Below are positions 9,317 to 16,672 of a DNA stretch of 64,000 nucleotides, piece after piece (positions within the stretch are counted from its first letter, which is position 1; each line of letters starts with the position of its first letter). The notes below the pieces were generated by a model. It made no database searches. It saw nothing but the letters and a program-made list of their open reading frames with translations, and was not told the DNA's origin. Source of the stretch: Eshraghiella crossota (GTDB lineage: Bacteria > Bacillota > Clostridia > Lachnospirales > Lachnospiraceae); contig NZ_CP102270.1 in the NCBI RefSeq assembly GCF_025148445.1, positions 1,240,001 through 1,304,000 of the forward strand, written 5' to 3'. The position numbers and the translations under genes were made by a program.

Positions 9317-9656
9317 GGGCCTGTACAGGTTTCGACGGGGGTTTTGAATTCGGAGAAGCAAGTCGTAAGGCAATGCGTCAAATTCCAAATTAAATATAAA
9401 CGCTGACGATAATAGTTTAGCATTCGCTGCCTAATTGCAGCTGTCGGCTCTGATGCACCTGCACATCAGAATCCCGGCATCGACTTTGCAGGAAACGACT
9501 TATACAAAGCTTTGAGTATATGGGCGTATTATGAAGCTACTAAAGGTTTAATTCTGTCTGTCGAAGTGAACCGGAGGGAATGTCAAATAACAGACTAAGC
9601 TTGTAGAAGGACGATGGATGGGCTTTCGGACAGGAGTTCGATTCTCCTCAGGTCCA
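9317..9656 (+). ncRNA. ssrA: Transfer-messenger RNA (tmRNA)
   Basis: The 5' end GGGCCTG (9317-9323) pairs with CAGGTCC (9649-9655) in a 7-bp acceptor stem with one G-U, followed by discriminator A and no encoded CCA. The conserved GGTTTCGACGG follows the 5' stem, and a T-arm AGGAG-TTCGATT-CTCCT precedes the 3' end. The tag reading frame 9399-9434 ends in N-A-D-D-N-S-L-A-F-A-A and a TAA; which codon is the resume codon is not certain. It tags proteins on stalled ribosomes for proteolysis and lies directly behind smpB. Confidence 0.97.
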
Positions 9657-9734
9657 CTGGAACTAAACAAAATAACGTTGTGTTTACTTGAATTTTTATT
9701 AATATAATCCGACGCAACGTGTGAGCACCTACCG

Positions 9735-9770
9735 ACAGTCAGGCTAGTGATAGTCTGGCTGTTTTATTTT
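9735..9770 (+). terminator. Rho-independent terminator of ssrA
   Basis: ACAGTCAGGCTA pairs with TAGTCTGGCTGT (two G-U pairs) around a GTGA loop, followed by TTTATTTTTTATTT. A weaker 9-bp pairing (9675-9683 with 9712-9720) lies between the tmRNA 3' end and this terminator. Confidence 0.85.
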
Positions 9771-9807
9771 TTATTTAATTATTTTATATATGTAGGAGGA
9801 ATTATTT

Positions 9808-10236
9808 ATGTTTCAATATATCTGGCCGGTTATATTAGTTGTGTTTTCAAATACTGTATATCAGGTATGTACAAAGGGAGTTCCTGAAAATATGAACCCA
9901 TTTGCTTCTTTGATTATTACTTATCTTGTAGGGGCTGCAGCATCTCTTATTATGTTTTTTGTTCTGGGGAACAGTCGTAATATTTTGGCTGAATTGAAGA
10001 AAACGAATTGGATACCTTTTGTACTCGGATTAGTGATTGTAGGTCTTGAAGTCGGATTTATATATGCATATAAAGCAGGTTGGAAGATAAGTACAGCCCA
10101 GATTGTTACATCATCAATACTGGGTGTAATTCTTATTTTTGTTGGATATATAGGCTATAAAGAATCTATAACATGGAATAAAATAGTTGGTATTATTGTA
10201 TGTCTTGTGGGACTTGGATTAATCAATATGAAATAG
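9808..10236 (+). CDS. Small EamA/DMT-type membrane transporter
   Basis: 142 residues with about five hydrophobic helices and almost no loops, ending in a helix IVCLVGLGLINMK. The pattern fits half-size members of the drug/metabolite transporter superfamily, which work as dimers. Conserved features include an N-terminal helix with a polar YQVCTKG turn and the GYKES motif before the last helix. A TAGGAGGAATT site precedes ATG 9808. It is the first gene of the accessory region behind ssrA. Substrate unknown. Confidence 0.75.
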   Translation: MFQYIWPVILVVFSNTVYQVCTKGVPENMNPFASLIITYLVGAAASLIMFFVLGNSRNILAELKKTNWIPFVLGLVIVGLEVGFIYAYKAGWKISTAQIVTSSILGVILIFVGYIGYKESITWNKIVGIIVCLVGLGLINMK

Positions 10237-10281
10237 GAGCAAACATGTGTGTTATTTTTTATATAATAATTAGAATATAAA

Positions 10282-10336
10282 AGTATTTGAATTTATCGGA
10301 AAATTAATATTAGTGCCGATTTTTTATGTTATAATA
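10282..10336 (+). repeat. Chimeric remnant of the 14.2-14.9 kb segment
   Basis: Bases 10282-10311 match 14273-14302 (inside the hypothetical membrane-protein gene) at 28 of 30 positions. The adjoining 10312-10336 match 14886-14911 (right arm of that gene's terminator plus the -10 box) apart from one indel and a mismatch. The simplest reading is a second copy of that segment that lost about 580 bp internally. Confidence 0.6.
10327..10335 (+). promoter_or_regulatory. Extended -10 promoter before the acetyltransferase pseudogene
   Basis: TGTTATAAT at 10327-10335 is a perfect extended -10 element. No good -35 box is visible. The same element occurs before the methyltransferase gene at 14902-14910. 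Confidence 0.5.
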
Positions 10337-10375
10337 CAGATATGAATTTGGCAAAACGGAATTTGGAGGAAACTT

Positions 10376-10931
10376 ATGAATATTTATGAAACATGTCCAA
10401 CCTTAAAAAGTGAAAGGTTCATCCTTAGATTATTTCAAGATGAGGACTGTAATGATTTATTAAAAGTATATAGCGATAAAAATGCATTGCCATTTTTTAA
10501 CAGCGATAATTGTGATGGAGATAATTTTTATTATGCAACAGAAGAAAGAATGGCAGAGGCTATCCGCTTTTGGCATATGGCATATGAAAACGGCTGGTTT
10601 GTCAGGCTTTCTATTGTTGATAAGTCAATATTAAGTGTAATTGGAACAGTAGAATTATGTGTTAGAGTGTCAGAGGATGAATTTAACAACATGGGAATTT
10701 TTAGAGTGGATGTGAGAAGCGATTACGAACAGGAAGAATCATTGTATGATATTTTTTCACTTGTTACATCAAAAACTTGAAGAAATGTTAGGATGTAAAG
10801 GCGTGCTTACTAAGGCACCAATCTATGCAGTAGAAAGAATGAAAGCAATTCAGAGAGTAGGCTTTGCTAAATCTGAACATTTGTTGATTGGCAAAACCGG
10901 TTATGCTTATGATGGATATTGGACCATCTAA
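10376..10931 (+). pseudogene. GNAT-family N-acetyltransferase, single-base frameshift
   Basis: Two reading frames join into one GNAT protein of about 184 residues. The first (from ATG 10376) starts with TCPTLKSERFILRLF and runs to LYDIFSLVTSK before a premature TGA at 10778-10780; the second, one base out of phase, continues with LEEMLGCKGVLTKAPIYAVERMKAIQRVGF and ends at 10931. The shift falls in the AAAAA run near 10770: four A's would restore the frame. It may be a real recent mutation or a base error. An AATTTGGAGGAAAC ribosome site and an extended -10 promoter precede it. The intact family acetylates small molecules or proteins; specificity is unknown. Confidence 0.8.
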
Positions 10932-10988
10932 TAGTATCATTCACTTCAGGCTTATGGAATTGGTAAAATCGTTAAGGAGGCGGTTTTT

Positions 10989-11169
10989 ATGTGGTTTTGG
11001 TGGTTTATGTTAATATGTGATATGATAATTCCTATTGTAATGGTCATTACAGGAAGAATGATGTGGAAACATTGTACAAATAATTCAATGTTTTATTATG
11101 ATTGCATCAATATATCCGACAGAGAAAGCTTTGAAAAAACATTTTAATGATGATGGAATCCCAAGATAA
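10989..11169 (+). pseudogene. SdpI-family-like membrane protein remnant, internally deleted
   Basis: From ATG 10989, behind an AAGGAGGCGG site, the frame encodes a start typical of SdpI-like proteins (MWFWWFMLICDMIIPIVMV, then GRMMWKHC). The similarity stops after about 30 residues. In another frame, 11101-11169 encodes IASIYPTEKALKKHFNDDG, which resembles the C-terminal end of the same family. The middle, normally about 80 residues with further membrane helices and the GYRT region, is missing. I read this as one gene that suffered an internal deletion. Family assignment is from memory of the sequence pattern. Confidence 0.5.
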
Positions 11170-11190
11170 ATTTAAAAGGAGAATTGTTTA

Positions 11191-11388
11191 ATGGGAATAT
11201 TTAAAAAGAAACAACCAAAAGGAAAGAATGAAATTGAGAATAAAGTATTAAAGGAAAATATTGTTAATGCAGCATTAGCTCAATTTTTTTATTTTGCTGT
11301 TCAGGGAGCAAATCTTTTAAGACTTACAATAACAGAGGAATTATTTTCCGCTTATGTAGATGGACTTTTCGCTGCAAGACAGCAGTAA
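11191..11388 (+). CDS. Small hypothetical protein
   Basis: 65 residues: a lysine-rich N terminus (MGIFKKKQPKGK), then a mostly helical stretch with NAALAQFFYFAVQGANLLRLT and a C-terminal VDGLFAARQQ. The aromatic helix may be amphipathic; there is no clear membrane segment. A clear AAAAGGAGAATT ribosome site supports translation. Its last seven codons lie inside a 48-bp sequence that is repeated 533 bp downstream. I recognise no family. Confidence 0.55.
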   Translation: MGIFKKKQPKGKNEIENKVLKENIVNAALAQFFYFAVQGANLLRLTITEELFSAYVDGLFAARQQ

Positions 11389-11413
11389 TGTGTATATGGT
11401 GGCTTTATACCGG
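11366..11413 (+). repeat. 48-bp direct repeat, copy 1
   Basis: Matches 11899-11946 at 46 of 48 positions (differences at 11374 and 11410). It covers the end of the 65-residue gene and its stop. The two copies flank the VOC-family gene. Confidence 0.85.
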
Positions 11414-11436
11414 AATTTGCAAAATGGAGGTAATGA

Positions 11437-11871
11437 ATGAAATACAGTTCAATATATTTAGTTGTTAAAGATTTTGATAAATCATTATATTTTTACGAAA
11501 AACTATTAGAAATGAAAGTAAGTGCAACTAATGGAAAAAGATTTGCAATGTTTAATAATGACGGATTGAATTTGTGTCTTATGAATGGATATTATGATGA
11601 ACTATATCCTGAGAAAAAAGAAACGAAGGGCGAAATTTATCCCGAATATGACGATATGGTTGGCATTGCAAATGATGTAAATTCAAGAAAAGTGTTCATT
11701 AATTTAGGTGTGGATGATTTAGATAAGGAGTATCAGCGTATTGTAGAGTTGGGAATAGGAAAAAATTTGACTCCTATTCGGTATCTTAATGTTTTTTCAC
11801 CATATTGGTATTTTACTTTTATGGACCCTGATGGAAACCCAATTGAAATTACAGGAGCACATAAGGAATAA
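11437..11871 (+). CDS. VOC / glyoxalase superfamily protein
   Basis: 144 residues with the two beta-alpha-beta-beta-beta modules of the vicinal-oxygen-chelate fold: an N-terminal YLVVKDFDKSLYFYEKLL and a C-terminal FMDPDGNPIEI containing the usual metal-ligand glutamate. A GGAGG site lies 7 bases before ATG 11437. Members include glyoxalases, fosfomycin or bleomycin resistance proteins and dioxygenases, and the sequence does not tell which. The gene is bracketed by 48-bp direct repeats, which suggests it arrived or was duplicated as a unit. Confidence 0.8.
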   Translation: MKYSSIYLVVKDFDKSLYFYEKLLEMKVSATNGKRFAMFNNDGLNLCLMNGYYDELYPEKKETKGEIYPEYDDMVGIANDVNSRKVFINLGVDDLDKEYQRIVELGIGKNLTPIRYLNVFSPYWYFTFMDPDGNPIEITGAHKE

Positions 11872-11898
11872 GAATTATCAATATGTAAAATATGACAA

Positions 11899-11946
11899 TT
11901 TTCGCTACAAGACAGCAGTAATGTGTATATGGTGGCTTTATATCGG
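11899..11946 (+). repeat. 48-bp direct repeat, copy 2
   Basis: Second copy of 11366-11413, 533 bp downstream. Here the sequence is non-coding; it keeps the codons for RQQ and the stop of the upstream gene without the rest of that gene. Confidence 0.85.
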
Positions 11947-12001
11947 CGATTATATCTATATTGACATAACTAACCATTATTTTGATTGTTTTTAGCATAA
12001 C

Positions 12002-12030
12002 AAAAACCATTAAAATAATGGTTTTTGTTT
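12002..12030 (+). terminator. AT-rich terminator hairpin
   Basis: AAAAACCATTA and TAATGGTTTTT form an 11-bp stem around AAA, followed by GTTT. AACCATTATTTT at 11972-11983 could pair alternatively with the distal arm. It separates the VOC gene from the HTH gene. Confidence 0.6.
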
Positions 12031-12096
12031 ACAAATATAAGATTTTATGATTTAATAAAGAAAAAGTCGGGAATTATAAAGCTGGAAGGTGAGTTT

Positions 12097-12645
12097 ATGA
12101 AAGAAAGGTTATATATAACACCGGAATATACAACTGCAAAGGAAATTAAACAGATTAGAAAAGAATTACATTTGACACAAAAAGAATTTGCAGAATTTAT
12201 CAATTGTTCCAAGCCGACAGTAGAGCGTTGGGAGAGAAGTGAAGAAATAATTCGCGGACCAATTGTTCCGTTTTTAAAAATGTTGCAAAAATATCCGGAA
12301 TATGAGCAGGAAGTGAAGATACCTGAAAAAGTGTGGACACTCAGAATATGGTACATGTATAAGCAGGAAGTTTGTACGTTGATTGATGTGAATGAGCAGG
12401 AGCAAAAAGTGAAAATAAAAAATTATATAGATAAGGTCATGTTCCGTGCTTTCGGTAGTGTAGAAAATCCGGATTATAATGATTATCAGGAGTTCCTGAA
12501 ATCAAGATGTTTTCCGGAAAGCAGAGATAAGATGAAATTGATATTGAAGGATTTGGGGCTGCCATTTTATGATCCGATTATGATTATAGAGAAGACTGAA
12601 GGACGAATGGCAGAAGATAATTTTTGGATTCGCATAGAGAGGTAG
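12097..12645 (+). CDS. HTH transcriptional regulator / antitoxin-like protein, partner of HipA-like kinase
   Basis: 182 residues from ATG 12097 (GGAAGGTGAG upstream; an in-frame start at 12025 has no ribosome site). Residues about 14-70 are an Xre/Cro-type helix-turn-helix (LTQKEFAEFINCSKPTVERWE). The C-terminal half is a separate domain with SRCFPESR, then LKDLGLPFYDP and GRMAEDNFWI, a pattern I associate with proteins encoded next to HipA-like kinases. The kinase gene follows after 4 bp. This would make it the HipB-like repressor-antitoxin, with an extra domain that HipB lacks. The pairing is strong; function is inferred. Confidence 0.7.
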   Translation: MKERLYITPEYTTAKEIKQIRKELHLTQKEFAEFINCSKPTVERWERSEEIIRGPIVPFLKMLQKYPEYEQEVKIPEKVWTLRIWYMYKQEVCTLIDVNEQEQKVKIKNYIDKVMFRAFGSVENPDYNDYQEFLKSRCFPESRDKMKLILKDLGLPFYDPIMIIEKTEGRMAEDNFWIRIER

Positions 12646-12649
12646 ATGC

Positions 12650-13465
12650 ATGATAGAATTATTTGAACAGAATATCAGGACAAACGACCGCCAGTCTTCA
12701 AAGGGAAATCAGCTAAAATGGGAGAATGAAGGAATATGGTATAAAGCAGATTATACAGGTTATGAAGGTCTGGCAGAGTATATGATTTCCAATCTTCTGA
12801 AAAAGTCAACATTGGATAAGAAAGAATTTGTTTGTTATGATCTTGAAAAAATAAAATACGGTACCGTAATATATAATGGTGTGAAAAGCAAAAACTTTCT
12901 GAGCGATGACTGGCAGATTATTACATTGGAGCGTTTGTTTAAGAATTTTTTTGGAGAAGGTTTATACAAAGCAATGTATAGAATACCGGCTCATAAAGAA
13001 CGCTTACATTTTTTAGTGCAACAGGTAGAACGTATGACAGGACTTAGAAATTTTGGCATTTATATGAATAAACTATTGACAATTGATGCATTTTTCTTAA
13101 ATGAAGACCGTCACACACATAATATTGCAGTTCTGATGAATGGAAAAGGGGACTACGCATATTGTCCAATTTTTGATAATGGTGCGGGTCTGCTTGCAGA
13201 TACAACTATGGATTATCCATTGTCAGGAGATGTTTATACGCTTATGGATAGCGTTCAGTCAAAAACAATAAGTAGTGAATTTGATGAACAATTAGATATC
13301 TCGGAATCTTTGTATAAAATAAATATTAGGTTTCAATTTACTAAAAATGATGTAACAGAATTGCTTGAAAAGGCAGTGGAATATCCGGAAGAAATTAGAA
13401 ACCGGGTAGAAATGATTATATTTGCACAGATGCGAAAATATAATTACTTATTTTCGGCAGTGTAA
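12650..13465 (+). CDS. HipA-like Ser/Thr protein kinase (putative toxin)
   Basis: 271 residues. The kinase catalytic motif is clear: N151-E-D153-R154-H155-T-H-N158 corresponds to the HipA NxDRHxxN loop, and F175-D176-N-G matches the metal-binding Asp motif. The protein is much shorter than E. coli HipA (about 440 residues) and lacks its N-terminal subdomain; a possible substitute is the extra domain on the HTH partner encoded 4 bp upstream. HipA-type kinases phosphorylate aminoacyl-tRNA synthetases or similar targets and cause growth arrest, held in check by the partner. All motifs look intact. The target here cannot be told. Confidence 0.7.
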   Translation: MIELFEQNIRTNDRQSSKGNQLKWENEGIWYKADYTGYEGLAEYMISNLLKKSTLDKKEFVCYDLEKIKYGTVIYNGVKSKNFLSDDWQIITLERLFKNFFGEGLYKAMYRIPAHKERLHFLVQQVERMTGLRNFGIYMNKLLTIDAFFLNEDRHTHNIAVLMNGKGDYAYCPIFDNGAGLLADTTMDYPLSGDVYTLMDSVQSKTISSEFDEQLDISESLYKINIRFQFTKNDVTELLEKAVEYPEEIRNRVEMIIFAQMRKYNYLFSAV

Positions 13466-13720
13466 AACAGAAGATACACCACTGAATACGATTGAGCGTG
13501 ACGATGATTGGAGAGGAATACGTATTCAGGGCGTTCTTGATTTTTCGTTAATAGGAATTCTGGCAAAAATATCAGGTATTCTTGCAGAACATCAAATTGG
13601 AATCTTTGCAGTGTCAACGTATAATACAGATTATATTCTTGTAAAAGAGGTAAAAGATGAAATACGATTACAGATTTGAAAAGGGCGATAGCAGATATTT
13701 ATGAAAAAAATACAACCTGA
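13461..13720 (+). pseudogene. ACT-domain protein remnant, 5' truncated and frameshifted
   Basis: From 13461 one frame encodes TEDTPLNTIERDDDWRGIRIQG, then LDFSLIGILAKISGILAEHQIGIFAVSTYNTDYILVKE, the typical C-terminal ACT domain of a small (about 130-residue) amino-acid-binding family. Its N-terminal half is absent: the sequence begins at the very end of the kinase gene. A shift near 13665-13675 moves the likely ending (ending in AIADIYEKN, stop at 13718-13720) into another frame. No ribosome site or start belongs to it, so it is gene debris from a deletion at the kinase 3' end. Confidence 0.65.
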
Positions 13721-13749
13721 AGCCGGAAATTTGGAGGAGCTAATTCAAT

Positions 13750-14214
13750 ATGGATTTAATATATAAAAGAGCAACACTTGAAGATATAAATACATTGGTA
13801 GAAACAAGAATAGAAGTATTAAGGGCAGCCAATAAACTTTGTGCTGATACTGATATGGGTGAAGTAGAAAGGCAGTCTTATCTTTATTATCAAAAAGCTC
13901 TTTCTGATGGTTCACATATCGCTTATTTGGTTTTTGATGAGAGTGGATGTATCGGAACCGGTGGCGTTAGTTTTTTCCAGGTAATGCCCACATATCACAA
14001 TCCAAGCGGTAAAAAAGCGTACATCATGAATATGTATACTAATCCTAAATATAGAAGAAAAGGGATTGCCTATAAAACATTAGATATGCTGATTAAGGAA
14101 ATTAAGAGTAAAGGAATCTCGTCTATTTCATTGGAAGCGACGGATATGGGACGTCCATTATATGAAAAGTATGGATTTGTTAAAATGAATAGTGAAATGG
14201 AGTTGCCGGAGTAG
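13750..14214 (+). CDS. GNAT-family N-acetyltransferase
   Basis: 154 residues with the GNAT fold: an N-terminal YKRATLEDINTLVETR, the central strand AYIMNMYTNPKYR, the acetyl-CoA loop RRKGIA at about 101-106, and the C-terminal ATDMGRPLYEKYGF. An AATTTGGAGGAGC site precedes ATG 13750. Its stop overlaps the GTG of the next gene by one base, so the two are co-translated. The substrate is unknown. It is not similar enough to the acetyltransferase pseudogene at 10.4 kb to be a recent copy. Confidence 0.85.
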   Translation: MDLIYKRATLEDINTLVETRIEVLRAANKLCADTDMGEVERQSYLYYQKALSDGSHIAYLVFDESGCIGTGGVSFFQVMPTYHNPSGKKAYIMNMYTNPKYRRKGIAYKTLDMLIKEIKSKGISSISLEATDMGRPLYEKYGFVKMNSEMELPE

Positions 14215-14843
14215 TGCGTTATCCCATACATAAAAAAGTAGAAAAGAAAACAGAAAAATCAAAAAGCCAAAGAGTATTTGAGCTTATCGGAAAATTAATA
14301 TTGGCGTTACCGTTTTTAATAGCATTTGTTATCTTTATGATATTCGGAAAAATTGGTATGGGACTGTTTGTGGCAGCTATAGGCGTAGTTGTTTTTAGCA
14401 TGCTGTGCTTTATAACGAAAATGCCGGAAACCTCAGGATATCTGGAGCTTGGAGAAAATATCATATTTCATAATGTGATTGGAAAAATACAGCATAAAAA
14501 ATATCAATATAAAGATATAAAGTGTCTCTGCATTGATGACTGTCCTTGGATGTTCAGGAAAAACAAAGGAAAAAACAGCCGTTATACAGCGGAAGAATGG
14601 CGTCTGATGTATGGAAAATACATTATTGCACTTGATGAAGAAAAGTTTCCTATGTTTATATGCAGCTATTCGGATACAGTATGGAAAATTCTTTCGGAGA
14701 GGTGCAAAGATACTGCAGAGAAAATTTTCACAGAAAAAGAATGGCTGGAATATAAGCAAAAACAGATTGAACTTGAGAAAAATGCAGAAAGAGAAAACGG
14801 CTGTAGTGAAATCATCTCAAAATATGACGGCTATATAAATTAG
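14214..14843 (+). CDS. Hypothetical membrane protein
   Basis: 209 residues. A basic N terminus rich in Lys is followed by two hydrophobic helices at about 23-45 and 48-68, then a soluble C-terminal part rich in Lys and Glu with a CLCIDDCPW motif and a final coiled-coil-like stretch. Start is GTG 14214, overlapping the acetyltransferase stop. A piece of this gene (residues about 21-30) occurs again at 10282-10311, fused to a copy of the promoter that follows this gene. I do not recognise the family. Confidence 0.6.
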   Translation: MRYPIHKKVEKKTEKSKSQRVFELIGKLILALPFLIAFVIFMIFGKIGMGLFVAAIGVVVFSMLCFITKMPETSGYLELGENIIFHNVIGKIQHKKYQYKDIKCLCIDDCPWMFRKNKGKNSRYTAEEWRLMYGKYIIALDEEKFPMFICSYSDTVWKILSERCKDTAEKIFTEKEWLEYKQKQIELEKNAERENGCSEIISKYDGYIN

Positions 14844-14856
14844 AAAGCAGAACACA

Positions 14857-14902
14857 CGGCATTGTATATTGCTAAAGTGATATACAGTGCCGTTATTTTT
14901 AT
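14857..14902 (+). terminator. Rho-independent terminator
   Basis: CGGCATTGTATAT pairs with ATATACAGTGCCG (one G-U) around a 10-base loop, followed by TTATTTTTAT. Confidence 0.85.
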
Positions 14903-14910
14903 GTTATAAT
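14902..14910 (+). promoter_or_regulatory. Extended -10 promoter before methyltransferase gene
   Basis: TGTTATAAT lies right after the terminator T tract, 33 bases before the start codon. No convincing -35 box; the TG extension may compensate. Confidence 0.5.
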
Positions 14911-14942
14911 AGTGCTTGACAGTAGTACGGAGGTGAAATTGT

Positions 14943-15731
14943 TTGCTTATCAGAGATAACGCTATTGATGGCGGAAAAGGATTTGACTGGGGAAAAGTTT
15001 CTACGGATTATGCAAAATATCGTGATATTTATCCTAAAGAATTTTATGAGAAAATCCTTGACCGTGGTTTATGCAAAGATGGACAGAGTATTTTAGATAT
15101 CGGAACGGGAACAGGGGTTTTGCCGAGAAATCTGTATCCGTATGGTGGAAAGTGGACAGGCATAGATATCTCTGCAGAACAGATTGAGCAGGCTAAGAAA
15201 CTGTCTGTCGGAATGGATATTGACTACGAGACTGTTGCAACGGAAAATATAAATTTTCCTATAGAAAGTTTTGACGTTGTTACGGCGTGTCAGTGTTTCT
15301 GGTATTTTGACCATGAAAAAGTTATGCCAAAATTATGTCAAATGTTGAAACCGGGTGGAAAATTACTTGTCTTATATATGGCGTGGCTTCCGTATGAAGA
15401 TTACATTGCCGGTAAAAGTGAAGAACTTGTTTTAAAATATAGTCCTGTATGGAGTGGGGCAAGAGAAAAAATGCACCCTATTCAAATTCCGGATTGTTAT
15501 AATCTAAAATTTAATGTTGTATACCATGAGGAATATACGTTAAATGTACACTTTACCAGAGAAACGTGGAACGGTAGAATGAAAGCCTGCCGTGGGGTAG
15601 GGGCATCGCTCTCGGATGCAGAGCTGCAAGCTTGGGAGGAGGAACACCTGAAAATGCTTTCAGAGATTGCACCTGAAGAATTTGATGTAAAACACTATGC
15701 GGCACTTGCAGAGCTTCAGGTTAAGAAATAG
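14943..15731 (+). CDS. Class I SAM-dependent methyltransferase
   Basis: 262 residues with motif I LDIGTGTGVLPR at about 54-65, the acidic end of strand 2 in GIDIS, and a motif-IV-like DVVTACQCFWYFD, as in the UbiE/SmtA-type small-molecule methyltransferases. Start is TTG 14943 with GGAGGTG 7 bases upstream; no ATG is available in frame near it. It is alone behind its own promoter and followed by decayed genes. It appears intact. The methyl acceptor is unknown. Confidence 0.85.
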   Translation: MLIRDNAIDGGKGFDWGKVSTDYAKYRDIYPKEFYEKILDRGLCKDGQSILDIGTGTGVLPRNLYPYGGKWTGIDISAEQIEQAKKLSVGMDIDYETVATENINFPIESFDVVTACQCFWYFDHEKVMPKLCQMLKPGGKLLVLYMAWLPYEDYIAGKSEELVLKYSPVWSGAREKMHPIQIPDCYNLKFNVVYHEEYTLNVHFTRETWNGRMKACRGVGASLSDAELQAWEEEHLKMLSEIAPEEFDVKHYAALAELQVKK

Positions 15732-15766
15732 ACAGATTTTAATATGTAGAAAAACAAGGTATTGGT

Positions 15767-16101
15767 ATGGAAAATATAGTATTAGCAATTATTTCGTGTG
15801 TTGTGGCATTAGTATGGTTTTGTACTTAGTTACAGACAGTTTAATGAAAAAGGATTTTTGTTTAATAATGCTTATATTTTTGCTTCAAAACAGGAACGTG
15901 AGACAATGAATAAAAAGCCTCATTATAAGCAGTCGGGAATTTGTTTTTTTGCTGATAGGAATTATGTTTTTGATTAACACAATAGAGGTAATTATTAAAA
16001 CCGGCTGGCTGTATTATCCGGTAGTAATTATTGCTGTTGTACTAATAGTTTATTCTATAATTTCATCGATTAATATAGAAAAAGGTAATAAGAATGTTTG
16101 A
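15767..16101 (+). pseudogene. DUF3784-like small membrane protein, two frameshifts
   Basis: Three frames join into one protein of about 110 residues: MENIVLAIISCVVALVWF, then RQFNEKGFLFNNAYIFASKQERETMNKKPHYKQSG, then FLLIGIMFLINTIEVIIKTGW to a stop at 16099-16101. The shifts fall near 15825 and near the T7 run at about 15945. Pattern and length match DUF3784-like proteins with helices at both ends of a small soluble loop. No intact product can be made. Confidence 0.6.
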
Positions 16102-16120
16102 CGGGAATTAACGTTTTTTT

Positions 16121-16672
16121 GGCAAGAAAATTCCAACCTATCTGTGCCTGTATCTGCTTGGATATTATCTGGCTGATAACAGGGATTTTACGGAAAGACT
16201 TATAAAATTTAAGTAGGTATTTTTTATTACGTTTGTTGTTACTTCGTTAATGAACGTTATTTTATTCGTATATATTGAGGATTATACATTATTAAATAAT
16301 ATCTGTAATTACCTGTCATTTGCAACCGGAATTCCGGCATTGATTTGTTTTGGAAAAACGTATCTCGATTTTTCAAACACATTCATTACATACTGCCAGA
16401 AGCTATCCTATGTATTTTATATAATTCATTTTCCTGTAGTTGTTTTATGCCAGTATTTTATTTCTCTGTCGCGCGTAGGATGCATATATAATTTTCTTTT
16501 GTCACTTGTGATATCATCGCTTGTGACTTGCAGCATTTGTTATATTATAGATAAAAATAAGGCACTGGGTATTTTATTTGGATTGAAAAAATGGCAAAAT
16601 ACCAAGGAATGGATGAGGTTGAGAAATATATTGACCTTATTCCTATATTGGAAAATTTATATTATGATGTAG
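16121..16672 (+). pseudogene. Acyltransferase-3 family remnant, N-terminally truncated
   Basis: The frame starting at 16121 encodes GKKIPTYLCLYLLGYYLA, hits an in-frame TAG near 16214, and continues open to 16672. Several membrane helices follow, including SYVFYIIHFPVVVLCQYF, which is the typical helix with the conserved His of the C-terminal half of acyltransferase-3 (O-acetyltransferase) proteins. The N-terminal half, about 200 residues, is missing, as are a start and ribosome site. The last 25 or so codons run into the next fragment and are probably not part of the original gene. Confidence 0.6.

Noticed and set aside
9630-9656. Attachment site duplication of the ssrA 3' end
   Set aside because: I found no second copy of the T-arm and acceptor sequence in the window, and no integrase.
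9675-9720. Separate small RNA or second terminator just after ssrA
   Set aside because: Only a 9-bp pairing with a 28-base loop and no T tract; the real terminator follows at 9735.
11961-11990. TTGACA as the -35 box of a promoter for the HTH gene
   Set aside because: No acceptable -10 box lies 16-18 bases downstream.
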